Source: Anaerolineales bacterium (GTDB lineage Bacteria; Chloroflexota; Anaerolineae; Anaerolineales; Villigracilaceae). Taken from it: a stretch of DNA of 64,000 bases. Location of the stretch: positions 1 to 64,000 of the forward strand of contig JANWWK010000053.1 in assembly GCA_025056175.1 (NCBI GenBank). Direction: 5' to 3'. Of the stretch, positions 43,039-52,072 are shown in pieces. The position numbers and the translations under genes were made by a program. How positions within the stretch are numbered: the stretch's first letter is position 1; each line of letters begins with the position of its first letter. The notes beneath the pieces are model-generated. The model was not told where the DNA came from and ran no database searches. It saw only the letters and a program-made list of their open reading frames with translations.

Positions 43039-45573
43039 TCAATCTCGCGCAATTTTCACCACCGTCACGCCATCGCCGCCTTCGTTGGGATGCCCCTCTT
43101 CGAATGACAGGACATACTCGTGGCCTTTGAGAGCCGCGCGCACCTGCTGACGCAGAATGCCCGTCCCCTTGCCGTGAATGATGCGAACGAAAGGCATCCC
43201 GGCCAGATAGGCTTTTTCCAGATAGTTCTGAAGCTGCACCAGGGCGTCCTCGGCGCGTTGACCACGCAAATCAAGCTCCAGGCCCGGCGAAGCCACAAGC
43301 GGCACAAGCGTCTGCCCGGCCGATGGGACGGTTTCAGCGGAGGTTCGCCGCCTGGCAGAGCGCGGTCTCTTCTCCGCCGGCGCATTCTGCAGCGAGACGA
43401 CTCCCTCGCGACCTTCTACATCCATTTTTCGCACCAGCTCACCCAACCTGGCCCGCACACGCAAAGGCCCAACCTGCACTTCGGCATCCGATTCGCTCAA
43501 TGCCGTGATGACGCCCTCCGACCCCAGCGCGCGCAAAATCACCTTTTCTCCCAGCCGAAACGGCGCAGGGATACCTGCCGCTGATGGTTCTGTGCTTTTG
43601 GCCCGTTCCACCGGCGCAGCAGCTTTCGCCTGCACGGCTTCGACCTTTTCTTCCAATTTTTGCAGGGCTTCTACAGGCTGGCGCAATTTCTTCAGTTCGG
43701 CCTTAAGCCGGCCAAGATTGCGTTTCAACACTTCAACTTCCAGCTCGGCTTCGGCGCGTGCGCGGGCAATCACCTCGCGGCGTTCGTCTTCGATTTTCTC
43801 CAGGCGTTCGGCCAGCTCCCGACGCAAGGCCTCGGCTTCACGGCGGGCTTTTTCGGCCTTTTCGCGCTCGCGGCTGGCACGGTTGCGCTCTTTGCGCAGG
43901 TCGTCGAGCAATTTATCGGCACGCAACTCATCCGGGTTGACGGTGCTGCGCGCAGCGTTGACAATCGTTTCGGGCAAACCGAGCCGGCTGGCAATTGCAA
44001 GTGCATTGGAGCGCCCGGGCAGACCAATTGTCAATTTGTAGGTTGGCCGCAAAGTGGCGAGGTCAAACTCCAGCGAGGCATTCACCACCCCCTCGGCGCT
44101 ATGGGCAAACATCTTGAGTTCAGGGTAATGCGTGGCAATGAACGCAGTACAACCGGTTTCCAACAGGTGCTGAAGAATGGCGCGTGCCAGGGCAGCCCCT
44201 TCTTGGGGGTCGGTACCAGCGCCTAATTCATCGAGCAATACCAGGGAACGGGCATCCAGCTGCTTGAGAATGCGGATGATGTTGGTGATATGACCGCTGA
44301 AGGTTGAAAGCGACTGCTCAATAGATTGTTCATCGCCAATATCGGCAAACACATCCCGAAACAGGCCCAACTCCGACCCACTTTGCGCCGGCAAATGCAG
44401 GCCGCTCTGCGCCATCAAGACGAGCAGGCCTACTGTTTTAAGCGAGACGGTCTTGCCGCCGGTGTTCGGCCCGGTGATGACCACGGCGCGAGCGCCGGGC
44501 GGCAGTTGAATGTCGTTCGGGACAGCCGAAGCCGGGTCCAGCAAAGGGTGGCGCGCCTGATACAGGCGCAAAACAACGTTTGGTGGGTGGGCGGCTTCGC
44601 GCCGCAAGAGAATCGGCTCACTGGCGCGCAATTCTTCGGCATATCTGGCTTTTGCAAAAGCCAGGTCAAGTTCGGCCAGGGCTTCGATGCCGGGCAGCAA
44701 TTCGCTCGCGGCGGCGCCCACCTGCGCGGAGACTTCGGCCAGAACGCGGCGAATTTCATCGCGCTCTTCCATCTGCTTCTGACGATATTCGTTGTTCAAC
44801 TCCACTACCGCCAGCGGCTCAATGAACAACGTCGCCCCGCTGGCCGACTGGTCATGCACGATGGCCTTGATTTGGCCTTTGAACTCGGCCCGCAGCGGGA
44901 TGACATAACGGCCTTCGCGCTGGGTGATGATGGTATCCTGAAGCATCGCGGCAGTGGCGCTGTCGGTGAGATAGCGCTGCAAGCGGCTCATCAGCCGCTC
45001 ATGGGCAATCCGTAACTCCTTGCGGATAGCGGCTAATTGTGGCGAAGCAGAATCTGGCACTTCCCCCCGTTCATTCACCGCGCGCGAGATGGCATCTACC
45101 AATCCCCGCACAGCAGGCAAACGCAGAGAGAGTTCGGCCAGACGCGGATAGAGATAGGCAGGCACGGCGTCCTCGCCAGGAGTACGCCGCCGGGCGCGGT
45201 TCGAGGACGGTTGGGACGTCTCGTCGGCGGAGGATGGCGCGCCTTTGCGCGACTTTTCGAGCGTTTTCTTAAGTTCGCGGCAGGCGATGAGCGTGGCTTT
45301 GATGTCGAGCAGGTCTTGCGGCTCCAGCACGCCGCCGCGCCGCGCCAAATCCACCGAGGGGCGAATGTCGCGGGCGCCGCCAATACTCACATCCTGGACC
45401 GCCAGCAGGCGACGGGCTTCGGTCGTCTCTTGCTGGCGCATGCACGCCAGGTCGTAAGAGTCGGTTGGCTGAAGGGCCAGCGCCAATTCTCTGGAAGCAG
45501 AGAAATCGCAGTGGGCGGCTAACCGCTCCAGTACTTTGGGATATTCGAGAACAGCGAGGGTTTTCGTATCCAT
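43039..45573 (-). CDS. mutS2: MutS2 family endonuclease/ATPase
   Basis: An 844-residue MutS2 protein. In characterised members it acts in recombination suppression or ribosome collision rescue rather than mismatch repair. Domains: N-terminal core and clamp region starting LAVLEYPKVLERLAAHCDFS, ATPase with Walker A ITGPNTGGKTVSLKTVGLL and Walker B LVLLDELGAGTDPQEG, a long charged coiled coil (about 520-650), a KOW-like segment (FRLGEKVILRALGSEGVITA), and a C-terminal Smr nuclease domain with LDLRGQRAEDAL and FVRIIHGKGTGILRQQV. A low-complexity insertion of about 30 residues (SSADETSQPSSNRARRR) interrupts the N-terminal region. It starts about 100 nt after jag. Confidence 0.93.
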   Translation of the reverse strand: MDTKTLAVLEYPKVLERLAAHCDFSASRELALALQPTDSYDLACMRQQETTEARRLLAVQDVSIGGARDIRPSVDLARRGGVLEPQDLLDIKATLIACRELKKTLEKSRKGAPSSADETSQPSSNRARRRTPGEDAVPAYLYPRLAELSLRLPAVRGLVDAISRAVNERGEVPDSASPQLAAIRKELRIAHERLMSRLQRYLTDSATAAMLQDTIITQREGRYVIPLRAEFKGQIKAIVHDQSASGATLFIEPLAVVELNNEYRQKQMEERDEIRRVLAEVSAQVGAAASELLPGIEALAELDLAFAKARYAEELRASEPILLRREAAHPPNVVLRLYQARHPLLDPASAVPNDIQLPPGARAVVITGPNTGGKTVSLKTVGLLVLMAQSGLHLPAQSGSELGLFRDVFADIGDEQSIEQSLSTFSGHITNIIRILKQLDARSLVLLDELGAGTDPQEGAALARAILQHLLETGCTAFIATHYPELKMFAHSAEGVVNASLEFDLATLRPTYKLTIGLPGRSNALAIASRLGLPETIVNAARSTVNPDELRADKLLDDLRKERNRASREREKAEKARREAEALRRELAERLEKIEDERREVIARARAEAELEVEVLKRNLGRLKAELKKLRQPVEALQKLEEKVEAVQAKAAAPVERAKSTEPSAAGIPAPFRLGEKVILRALGSEGVITALSESDAEVQVGPLRVRARLGELVRKMDVEGREGVVSLQNAPAEKRPRSARRRTSAETVPSAGQTLVPLVASPGLELDLRGQRAEDALVQLQNYLEKAYLAGMPFVRIIHGKGTGILRQQVRAALKGHEYVLSFEEGHPNEGGDGVTVVKIARD

Positions 45574-45587
45574 AACAGGAACAAACA

Positions 45588-45618
45588 GCGCAAAGGCGAA
45601 ACCGATATGCCTTTGCGC
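45588..45618 (-). terminator. Inverted repeat between jag and mutS2, possible terminator
   Basis: GCGCAAAGGC and GCCTTTGCGC pair perfectly over 10 bp around an 11-nt loop. On the minus strand the stem is followed by TGTTTGTT, a weak T-rich tail. It may end or attenuate the rpmH-jag transcript before mutS2. Confidence 0.55.
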
Positions 45619-45672
45619 CGCTCAACAAACAACGTCAGGAGTTCGTCAGAGTGCCTGACAGGCTGAAAAGGG

Positions 45673-46383
45673 TCACTTCTTCAGCACAATGGTTACTTTG
45701 CGGTTGGGTTCTTCGCCGATGGATTCGCTGGTCACCTGAGGGTGGTCGCGCAGTTCCAGATGAATGATTCTACGCTCAGCGGAGGACATCGGCTCCAACA
45801 CCTGACGCTTACCAGTACGAATGGCCTGCTCGGCCATGCGGCGGGCCAGCTGCCGCAATTGACGTTCGCGGCGGGCGCGATAGCCTTCCACATCTACCAC
45901 CACCTGCACCCACCGGTCAGCTTCTTTGCTCACAATCAACGCAAGGATGTATTGCAGCGCATTCAGGGTTTCGGCACGGCGGCCAATCAGAACGCTCAAG
46001 TCGTCGCCGCGAATTTCAACGTGCAGAGGCACATCCCCCTGCAAATCGGGTTCCCCATAGCGGGTTTCAACGCGCGCGGTAAGTTTCATGCGCGAGAGCA
46101 GGTCGCGCGTGGTTTGGGCGGCAAATTCCAGCAAATGGTCATCCGCCGCCGCAGAAGAGACAGGGGGCGAAACCAGAGAGGCTTGCACCGTAGAGACGGC
46201 CTCAAGCGGCTTGAGTGTCAGCCGCACCCGCACCTGACGGGCGCCAAAACCCAGAAATCCTTTGGAGCCTTCATCGAGAACGTCCACCTCCACGCTCTCC
46301 CGCGAAACTCCCAACTGTTCCAGGCCGCGCGCAACGGCTTCCTCAATGCTCGGAGCGATGATTTCGAGTGTCGTTCGTTCCAT
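45673..46383 (-). CDS. jag: Jag/KhpB-type RNA-binding protein
   Basis: A 236-residue protein with the three-part Jag layout. Jag-N: TLEIIAPSIEEAVARGLEQL to GSKGFLGFGARQVRVRL. KH type II domain: LHVEIRGDDLSVLIGRRAET, where the usual GKRGETL loop is GRRAETL. R3H domain: MSSAERRIIHLELRDHPQV. In Gram-positives the KhpA-KhpB pair binds RNA and affects cell division and envelope homeostasis; jag is normally beside yidC, as here (10 nt apart). GAGGA precedes ATG 46383. It is the last gene of the rpmH cluster. Confidence 0.92.
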   Translation of the reverse strand: MERTTLEIIAPSIEEAVARGLEQLGVSRESVEVDVLDEGSKGFLGFGARQVRVRLTLKPLEAVSTVQASLVSPPVSSAAADDHLLEFAAQTTRDLLSRMKLTARVETRYGEPDLQGDVPLHVEIRGDDLSVLIGRRAETLNALQYILALIVSKEADRWVQVVVDVEGYRARRERQLRQLARRMAEQAIRTGKRQVLEPMSSAERRIIHLELRDHPQVTSESIGEEPNRKVTIVLKK

Positions 46384-46392
46384 GCGTCCTCT

Positions 46393-47208
46393 TTATTTGC
46401 CCGATTTCTTAACAGGAGCGGCGGCAGGCGCTTTGGGAGCGCCAAACAAATTGCTCCAGTTCACTTTGCCCAAAGCGGCATATTGCAAAATACCAATGAT
46501 GTTGCTGGCAATGAAATACACGGCCAGTCCCGAAGCAAAGTTCAAAGAAAAGTAGAACAACATGAGCGGCATCATAATGCTCATCTGCTGATTCATGATG
46601 GCGGTCTGGTCGTTGGGATTGGCCGAAGGGGTCATGGTCAATTTGGTTTGAATGTACGTGGTCAGGCCAACAATAATCGCCAGCACCGGTATCCCAAACG
46701 CCAGGCCCGGAATGATGACGCGCTCCGGCTGGCCCAAATCCATCCACAGAAACTGGCTGTTGATGGGGATAAGCGCCGACAGGCTGGCTTTGGCGGTGAT
46801 GTTTTCGAGCCACGGGTAAATGCCGCGCACCAGTTCAATCATCTGCATCGGCGTTGCCGAAATGGCGCGCACAATGCTTTGATAAAAGCCGATGAGAATC
46901 GGGAACTGAATCAGGGTCGGTAGGCATGAGCCAAAGGGGTTGATGCCGCGTTCCTGGTAAATACGCATTTGCTCTTGCGCCAGTTTTTCTTTGTCATTCT
47001 TGTACTTTTCCTGAATTTTCTTCCATTCTTCAGAAGCCATCAGCTCCTGCATGGCCGCGCCGGATTTGATTTGCTTTGCCATGAGGGGATGCGTGACAAT
47101 ACGAATGAGAATGGTAAACAGGATGATTGAGACGCCAAAGTTACCGACCAGCGCGTAAATGAAGAGCAGGATGTTGGTAAAGGGGTTGACAATCAAGAAA
47201 TCCCACAT
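46393..47208 (-). CDS. yidC: Membrane protein insertase YidC (monoderm type)
   Basis: A 271-residue Oxa1/YidC insertase that helps membrane proteins enter the bilayer with or after SecYEG. It lacks the large periplasmic domain of proteobacterial YidC. Five hydrophobic segments are present; the hydrophilic groove Arg is in FTILIRIVTHPLMAKQI, followed by a charged cytoplasmic hairpin (EEWKKIQEKYKNDKEKLAQE), and NPFGSCLPTLIQFPILIGFY is the conserved second helix. The C-terminus is Lys/Ala/Pro-rich. It lies between a PQQ-propeller lipoprotein gene (10 nt) and jag (10 nt). Confidence 0.94.
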   Translation of the reverse strand: MWDFLIVNPFTNILLFIYALVGNFGVSIILFTILIRIVTHPLMAKQIKSGAAMQELMASEEWKKIQEKYKNDKEKLAQEQMRIYQERGINPFGSCLPTLIQFPILIGFYQSIVRAISATPMQMIELVRGIYPWLENITAKASLSALIPINSQFLWMDLGQPERVIIPGLAFGIPVLAIIVGLTTYIQTKLTMTPSANPNDQTAIMNQQMSIMMPLMLFYFSLNFASGLAVYFIASNIIGILQYAALGKVNWSNLFGAPKAPAAAPVKKSGK

Positions 47209-47217
47209 GGTTTCATC

Positions 47218-48324
47218 CTATTGAGCAGGGGTAAAGGTCCACTTTTTCGCGCCGTTGCGGTCGTAGGCTACCATCAGGAACTGCGACCCCATCGGGGCAA
47301 CCACAATCATATCATTGACCAGCAGGGGTGGGGTATAGATTTTGTTTTTCTCGAAGTTATCCTGCCATTGAGGCGCGCCATTCAGGTCGAGCGATTGCAC
47401 ACGGCCCATCTCCGTCACATAGATGACTTGTTCATCCAGCACAAGCGGGCCGGCCACAATTGAGCCTTCTTCATCGCGGAACCACTTCACATCGCCGGTA
47501 GCGGCCTCAAGCGCATAGAATTTGCCGCTTCTGCCGAAAACCGTGCCAACGTACAGCGTTTCGTCACGCAATCCCGGCGTTCCCCAGATACTGCCTTCCA
47601 GCGTTTTGACCCACTTCACATTGCCATCGGCGGCCTGGATGGCATACAAGTTACCCGAAAGCGTACCGAGATATAAAACGCCTTCCGAGAGCGCAGGCGC
47701 ACCAATGATGCCATTTTCCAGGTCTTTGCTCCACAAAATGTCACCGCTTTGGGGGTCGAGGCAGTAGAGCATGTGGTCGAGCGTGGCAAGATAGAGATGT
47801 TCGCCATCAGTAACAGGCGAGGTCCACAGCGCATGTTCAGAGAGTTTCTTCTCCCAGCGTTTGCCGCCGTTCAGGTCGAAGGCATACAAATACCCATCAC
47901 CAGCGGGGGCGAAGACCGTCTCACCGAGCAAAAGCGGACCGGCCAGCCAGGGTTTGGTGCCCTCAAAGGCCCAGACAATGCTGGCATTGGAAGCCTGTGC
48001 AGCATACAGAGCATGGCCGGTGGAAGAAGCGCTCCCGACGATGAAAACACCCTGTGGCGCAAGCGCAACGGGGGCATAGAAACTCATGCGCCCATCGAAC
48101 TCCAGCGGAAAACGCAGAGGGGTCACCTTGCCAGAAAGGTTGACGGTGGTCTCGGTACCGTTTTGAGCCTGCACCAGGTAAACATGGCTGTTAGCGGAGA
48201 GATAAATTAAGTTGCCATCGGTGGAAAGGCCCGGCCAGTTCGTAGCCGGGGGCGCGCCGCAGGCGCTCAATGCAAGTGTGAGCAAAATGAACAGCGCAAA
48301 CAAAAACATGCGATTGAACTTCAT
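47218..48324 (-). CDS. PQQ-repeat beta-propeller lipoprotein (BamB-like)
   Basis: A 368-residue lipoprotein: signal MKFNRMFLFALFILLTLALS with lipobox LSAC, then a beta-propeller of PQQ-type repeats, for example GDGYLYAFDLNGGKRWEKKL, MLYCLDPQSGDILWSKDLE, LYLGTLSGNLYAIQAADGN and GKFYALEAATGDVKWF. These AxDxxTGxxxW-like repeats resemble BamB, but a BAM complex is not expected in a monoderm. The gene is inserted between yidD and yidC, where these are normally adjacent, with TAGGAG before ATG 48324 and 8-10 nt spacing. A role in folding or quality control of proteins inserted by YidC is a reasonable inference only. Confidence 0.85.
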   Translation of the reverse strand: MKFNRMFLFALFILLTLALSACGAPPATNWPGLSTDGNLIYLSANSHVYLVQAQNGTETTVNLSGKVTPLRFPLEFDGRMSFYAPVALAPQGVFIVGSASSTGHALYAAQASNASIVWAFEGTKPWLAGPLLLGETVFAPAGDGYLYAFDLNGGKRWEKKLSEHALWTSPVTDGEHLYLATLDHMLYCLDPQSGDILWSKDLENGIIGAPALSEGVLYLGTLSGNLYAIQAADGNVKWVKTLEGSIWGTPGLRDETLYVGTVFGRSGKFYALEAATGDVKWFRDEEGSIVAGPLVLDEQVIYVTEMGRVQSLDLNGAPQWQDNFEKNKIYTPPLLVNDMIVVAPMGSQFLMVAYDRNGAKKWTFTPAQ

Positions 48325-48332
48325 CGAAACTC

Positions 48333-48626
48333 CTAAGGGACGGGGTCATATCCGCCCGGATTGAACGGGTTACAGCGCAAAACGCGCCAGCCAGCCATCA
48401 GGCCGCCCTTAAGCGCGCCATATTTATAGATAGCCTGATAGCCGTAGTGTGAGCAAGAAGGATAGAACCGGCACGTGTTGGGCGGCATGGCTTTGGAGAG
48501 GGTCATTTGATACAACCGAATGAGTGCAAGCAAAACCAGACGCGGCCAGTTACGGGGTGTGCGGGGCAGGTCGCGCAGGGCTGGTTCGTCAGGATATTCA
48601 TTCGGCAGATAGTGTTCGGCGCACAT
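48333..48626 (-). CDS. yidD: Membrane protein insertion efficiency factor YidD
   Basis: A 97-residue protein of the YidD family. The family core is complete: [39 protein letters not shown], and [19 protein letters not shown] with its conserved cysteines. YidD is a small membrane-associated protein that supports insertion by YidC. ATG 48626 overlaps the end of rnpA by 29 nt and follows GGAGA; an ORF start at 48728 lies deeper in rnpA and is not supported. The N-terminus carries an extra 25 residues ([20 protein letters not shown]) compared with short homologs. Confidence 0.93.
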   Translation of the reverse strand: MCAEHYLPNEYPDEPALRDLPRTPRNWPRLVLLALIRLYQMTLSKAMPPNTCRFYPSCSHYGYQAIYKYGALKGGLMAGWRVLRCNPFNPGGYDPVP

Positions 48627-48975
48627 GGTCAGAAATCTCCGGCTTGAACAGCCCGGCTCGCCGCAACAAACTCTGTACGGCAACCTGAATTTCGGAGAAA
48701 TGTGCCTGAAGCAAGGGCGCGCGGGCAATCAGAATCACATCCCACCCGCCGGGCAAATTTGGCAAGAGCAGGCGCGTGGCTTCACGCAACAGACGCCGGG
48801 CGCGGTTACGCTGCACGGCTTTGCCCATCGAACGGCTGGCACTCACCCCAATGCGCGGACGCTCTTCTTCGGAACGGGCAGCCACCAACACAACAAGCGG
48901 GTGCGCGTAAGACTTTCCTTCACTTCGCACCCGCTTGAAATCGGTGGACCGGGTCAGGCGAAAGCGGCGATTCAC
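48598..48975 (-). CDS. rnpA: Ribonuclease P protein component
   Basis: Protein subunit of RNase P, about 125 residues, which helps the catalytic RNA cut 5' leaders from tRNA precursors. Motifs: [18 protein letters not shown] at the start, [19 protein letters not shown] followed by RRLLREA (the RNR signature), and [19 protein letters not shown]. The start is uncertain: GTG 48975 gives the usual VNRRFRL N-terminus, while TTG codons at 48981 and 48990 are in frame upstream. It lies 54 nt after rpmH and overlaps yidD. Confidence 0.93.
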   Translation of the reverse strand: MNRRFRLTRSTDFKRVRSEGKSYAHPLVVLVAARSEEERPRIGVSASRSMGKAVQRNRARRLLREATRLLLPNLPGGWDVILIARAPLLQAHFSEIQVAVQSLLRRAGLFKPEISDHVRRTLSAE

Positions 48976-49029
48976 CGGCAACTCGCACAAATGACCAGAG
49001 CGCGCAGGGCGGCCTTGCCCTGCTGCGCC

Positions 49030-49203
49030 TTACCAGCGAATCCGCTTGACGTGATTGTTCGACTTGACCGTCAGTTTGTAGCGTCCGCGCTGGCGGCGGC
49101 GGCGAAGCACTTCGCGCCCATCGGCAGTGGCATTGCGGGAGCGAAACCCATGCACGCGCACCCGGCGGCGAATTTTCGGTTGATATGTACGCTTGGTAGC
49201 CAT
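49030..49203 (-). CDS. rpmH: 50S ribosomal protein L34
   Basis: A 57-residue basic protein: [20 protein letters not shown], then [18 protein letters not shown] and a C-terminus longer than the common 44-46 residues ([16 protein letters not shown]). L34 usually has KRTxQPxxxxRxxxHGFRxRM; here M is N. ATG 49203 follows AAAAGGA. It opens the rpmH-rnpA-yidD-(propeller)-yidC-jag cluster. In many bacteria dnaA is divergent next to rpmH; here that place is taken by a peroxiredoxin-like gene. Confidence 0.96.
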   Translation of the reverse strand: MATKRTYQPKIRRRVRVHGFRSRNATADGREVLRRRRQRGRYKLTVKSNNHVKRIRW

Positions 49204-49353
49204 TCCTTTTACCTCACACAACGAAAGATAATGACCGCTTTCCTTGTTCTAGAGACAACCTGGCGGGAAATCTTCGCACACTTTGCGTGCAGTTCCCGGT
49301 CAGCGGCTTAAAGATAACGAAACGATGCCGTTCGAGGCTTCGAGCGGCACGCC

Positions 49354-49382
49354 ATTATACCGTAAAGTTGGAGAATGTAGAA
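49354..49382 (-). promoter_or_regulatory. Promoter of the rpmH cluster
   Basis: On the minus strand TTCTAC (49382-49377) and a perfect TATAAT (49359-49354) are 17 bp apart. The leader to ATG 49203 is about 145 nt. Confidence 0.6.
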
Positions 49383-49454
49383 GGAATTTTTTGCGCCGCC
49401 AAACGCATATAAAAAATTAACCCTTTCCTGATAGTCTTTGAGACCTCCAGGCGT

Positions 49455-49460
49455 TACAAT
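49455..49460 (+). promoter_or_regulatory. TACAAT -10 box directly before the peroxiredoxin-like gene
   Basis: TACAAT ends 6 nt before ATG 49467 with no ribosome site between, so the redox/ABC operon mRNA is probably leaderless. Confidence 0.45.
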
Positions 49461-49466
49461 GCGCGC

Positions 49467-50075
49467 ATGTCGAGAATAGCGCATTTGAAATTTAACGATT
49501 CCGCACCCGATGTAGAACTTCTGACGGTCGAAGGTCAACCGGTGCGGCTCTCCACCTTCTGGCAAGGACGGGTGGTTGTGCTGGCATTTACCCGGCACTT
49601 CGGCTGCCCGCAGTGCAAAGAAATGGTGGATACACTTATCCACTATAAACCAGACATGGCCGCGCGCGGCCTGTCACTGGTCATCGTAACGCAGGGAACG
49701 CCAGAAGCTGCCAAAGCCTTCTGCGAGGAACGCGCTCCGGGCGCAATCTGCCTGGCCGACCCGGAACGAAGAGCCTACCACGCTTACGGACTGGGACGTG
49801 CTTCACTGTGGCAATCCATCCTTTCTGTGCGCGTATGGCGCTCGAACCGACGCCTGGCGCGCGAAAAAGGCTGGAAGCCCGAACTGCCTCCGCCCGGTCA
49901 GGATGCTTTTCAAATGTCCGGCACGTTCATCATCGGGCCAGACGGCAAAATCCGCCTTCCATATTACTATGATGACATCGCCGACCACCCACCCGTAGAA
50001 TTGCTCCTGCGCGGGGTGATGGGCATGGATTGGGCTGCGCCGCTGGATGCGCCGATTGCCGGAGGAGTATCGTGA
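49467..50075 (+). CDS. Peroxiredoxin-like (AhpC/TSA family) protein with CPQC motif
   Basis: A 202-residue thioredoxin-fold protein. The N-terminus SAPDVELLTVEGQPVRLSTF and VVVLAFTRHFGCPQCKEMVD fit AhpC/TSA-like peroxiredoxins of the group that carries a CxxC (CPQC) in place of the single peroxidatic Cys motif. Further on, LSLVIVTQGTPEAAKAFCEE and GAICLADPERRAYHAYGLGR are family blocks, and SGTFIIGPDGKIRLPYYYDD closes the fold. No signal peptide. Likely a thiol reductase or peroxidase; the substrate is unknown. It opens an operon with an ABC permease, ATPase and the putative selenocysteine thioredoxin lipoprotein, which suggests a shared thiol-redox theme. Confidence 0.82.
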   Translation: MSRIAHLKFNDSAPDVELLTVEGQPVRLSTFWQGRVVVLAFTRHFGCPQCKEMVDTLIHYKPDMAARGLSLVIVTQGTPEAAKAFCEERAPGAICLADPERRAYHAYGLGRASLWQSILSVRVWRSNRRLAREKGWKPELPPPGQDAFQMSGTFIIGPDGKIRLPYYYDDIADHPPVELLLRGVMGMDWAAPLDAPIAGGVS

Positions 50076-50077
50076 CG

Positions 50078-51241
50078 ATGGGACTGGCATTCTATCTCGC
50101 GTTCAAAGAAGTCTGGCGCAACAAAGGGCGTTTCTTGCTGGTCAGCCTGGTGATTGCGTTGATTACGTTGCTGGTGTTGTTCATTGCCGCTCTCGGCGAG
50201 GGCCTGGGGACGAATAACCGGGAGTACATCTCGAAACTCGATGGGCAGCTGGTGGTCTTCCTGGAAAAGTCGGATTACATCATTACCGCCAGCCGGCTGC
50301 GGCAATCTACCCTGCGGGCGGTGCGACGCGTCGAAGGTGTAGACGACGCCGGACCGGTTTCCACATCCAATACAGCCATTCTGCTTCCGCCGGGCAGCAA
50401 GAACGAAGTGCTGAAAGTTTCACTGCTGGGGGTCGAAGCCGGACGCCCGGGCTTTCCGCAATTGACCGCCGGACGCACTTTTCTCTCCTCCACCGCGCGC
50501 GAAGTCATCGTAGACCAGCGCGTTCTCGACCGCACTGACATTCAAATCGGCGATACCATCACCATCCGCTCCACGCAGGGTGTGGAAGACAACTTTTATG
50601 ATTTGAAGGTGGTCGGCACCACCAGCGGACAGGCATATTTCTTTCAACCTTCCATCTTCGTCACGCCAGCGGTGTGGGAAAAAATCCGCCCAAAGTCAGA
50701 TGCCGAACTGGGCAACACCGTCCCAGCCATCAACATTATCGTTGTGCGTGTAAAAGACCCGGCACAAATCGAACAAGTTAGAAACAACCTGCTGGAGAGC
50801 GTGAAAAACATCGAAGTCGCCGATATTCAGACGACCATCAATAACATCCCCGGTTACACCGCACAACAAGGCACAGTGCAAACGCAGGGCGGGTTTACGC
50901 TGCTGATTGGCATTCTGGTCATCGGCGGGTTTTTCCAGATTCAGGTTCTGCAAAAAGTGCCGCAAATTGGCGTGTTGAAAGCGATTGGGGCATCGAATCC
51001 GGTGGTGGGAGCAGCGGCAGTGATTCAAATTTCGCTGGTAACGGCTTTTGGCGTGGCTATCGGCGGCGTGCTGACCTGGCTGTTCTCACTCGGTTTTCCG
51101 CCCACCGTGCCGCTGTTCTTCAATGGTACCGCCTCGGCCCTGGCGCTGGCTGCGCTTCTGGCGATTGGACCGCTGGGCGGCCTGGTTTCGGTCATTTACG
51201 CGGTGCGTATCGAACCACTCAAAGCGTTGCGACTTTCTTAG
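50078..51241 (+). CDS. ABC transporter permease, FtsX/DevC family
   Basis: A 387-residue permease with an N-terminal helix (FYLAFKEVWRNKGRFLLVSL), a MacB-like external domain (about 45-255) and three C-terminal helices (for example TLLIGILVIGGFFQIQVLQK and VIQISLVTAFGVAIGGVLTW, with VPQIGVLKAIGASN as the coupling segment). The DevC/FtsX group normally works with an adaptor protein; none is seen here. GGAGGAG overlaps the end of the preceding gene; ATG 50078 is 2 nt after its stop, and GTG 50072 is an alternative. The ATPase gene follows after 8 nt. Confidence 0.88.
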   Translation: MGLAFYLAFKEVWRNKGRFLLVSLVIALITLLVLFIAALGEGLGTNNREYISKLDGQLVVFLEKSDYIITASRLRQSTLRAVRRVEGVDDAGPVSTSNTAILLPPGSKNEVLKVSLLGVEAGRPGFPQLTAGRTFLSSTAREVIVDQRVLDRTDIQIGDTITIRSTQGVEDNFYDLKVVGTTSGQAYFFQPSIFVTPAVWEKIRPKSDAELGNTVPAINIIVVRVKDPAQIEQVRNNLLESVKNIEVADIQTTINNIPGYTAQQGTVQTQGGFTLLIGILVIGGFFQIQVLQKVPQIGVLKAIGASNPVVGAAAVIQISLVTAFGVAIGGVLTWLFSLGFPPTVPLFFNGTASALALAALLAIGPLGGLVSVIYAVRIEPLKALRLS

Positions 51242-51249
51242 GAGACCCC

Positions 51250-52038
51250 ATGAGCGTTCTTGTGCATTCCTCCATGCCCTCTGTATTCACGGAGAACACT
51301 GTCCAGGCCAAACCAATTGCACTGGAAGTGCGAAACGTGGTGAAAACCTTCCCCACCGATAGCGGGCCTATCAACGCTGTGGATGACGTTTCGTTTTCGG
51401 TGCGACAGGGAGAATTCGTGGCACTGGTCGGACCGAGCGGCTCTGGTAAGACGACCATGCTCTCTATCCTGGCAGCCCTGCTCACGCCCACCAGCGGTCA
51501 GGTGCTGATAGACGGCCAAGACCTGGCAAAGATGAACGAACGCGAGCGTGTGCGCCTGCGGCGCGAAAAAATCGGGTTTACATTTCAATCGAACAATCTG
51601 ATTCCGTTCCTGAACGCGCTCGAAAACGTGGAATTGATGCTGCGCCTGAACAACCGGCTCGACAAAGCTGGACGGATGCGCTCTGCTGAACTGCTGGCGC
51701 GGCTGGGGCTGGGAGAACGTCTGTACAACCTGCCCAGCCAGATGTCGGGCGGTCAGCAGCAACGCGTTGCGATTGCCCGCGCGCTCATCCACGCGCCGAC
51801 CGTCGTCCTGGCCGACGAACCCACCGCCAGCCTGGATACCGAACGCGCTTTTCAGGTCGTGCAGACCTTTGCGGCGCTCATTCACGAAAACGACCGCGCC
51901 GGCATCATGGTCACACACGATTTGCGGATGTGCCAGTATGTAGACCGCGTTCTGCAAATGCGGGATGGCAAACTGGTGCGGGTGTATGAAACACGCGAGG
52001 AAATCCTCGCCCTGGCTCGGGGCGGGGAACATGAATGA
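51250..52038 (+). CDS. ABC transporter ATP-binding protein, LolD/DevA type
   Basis: A 262-residue ATPase partner of the preceding permease. An N-terminal extension of about 20 residues precedes the fold. Motifs: Walker [16 protein letters not shown]-loop FTFQSNNLIPFLNALENVEL, signature [16 protein letters not shown], Walker [14 protein letters not shown]-loop MVTHDLRM. TAGGAGA lies before ATG 51250 and overlaps the stop of the permease gene. The thioredoxin-like lipoprotein gene follows 34 nt later on the same strand. Confidence 0.92.
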   Translation: MSVLVHSSMPSVFTENTVQAKPIALEVRNVVKTFPTDSGPINAVDDVSFSVRQGEFVALVGPSGSGKTTMLSILAALLTPTSGQVLIDGQDLAKMNERERVRLRREKIGFTFQSNNLIPFLNALENVELMLRLNNRLDKAGRMRSAELLARLGLGERLYNLPSQMSGGQQQRVAIARALIHAPTVVLADEPTASLDTERAFQVVQTFAALIHENDRAGIMVTHDLRMCQYVDRVLQMRDGKLVRVYETREEILALARGGEHE

Positions 52039-52072
52039 CCCCATCTGGTCAGTTTTTTGAAGGAGTGCGTAC

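Noticed and set aside
49222-49466. Possible oriC or dnaA site beside rpmH
   Set aside because: No dnaA gene is adjacent and no cluster of DnaA-box sequences was seen; the stretch holds only the rpmH promoter and the next gene's -10 box.
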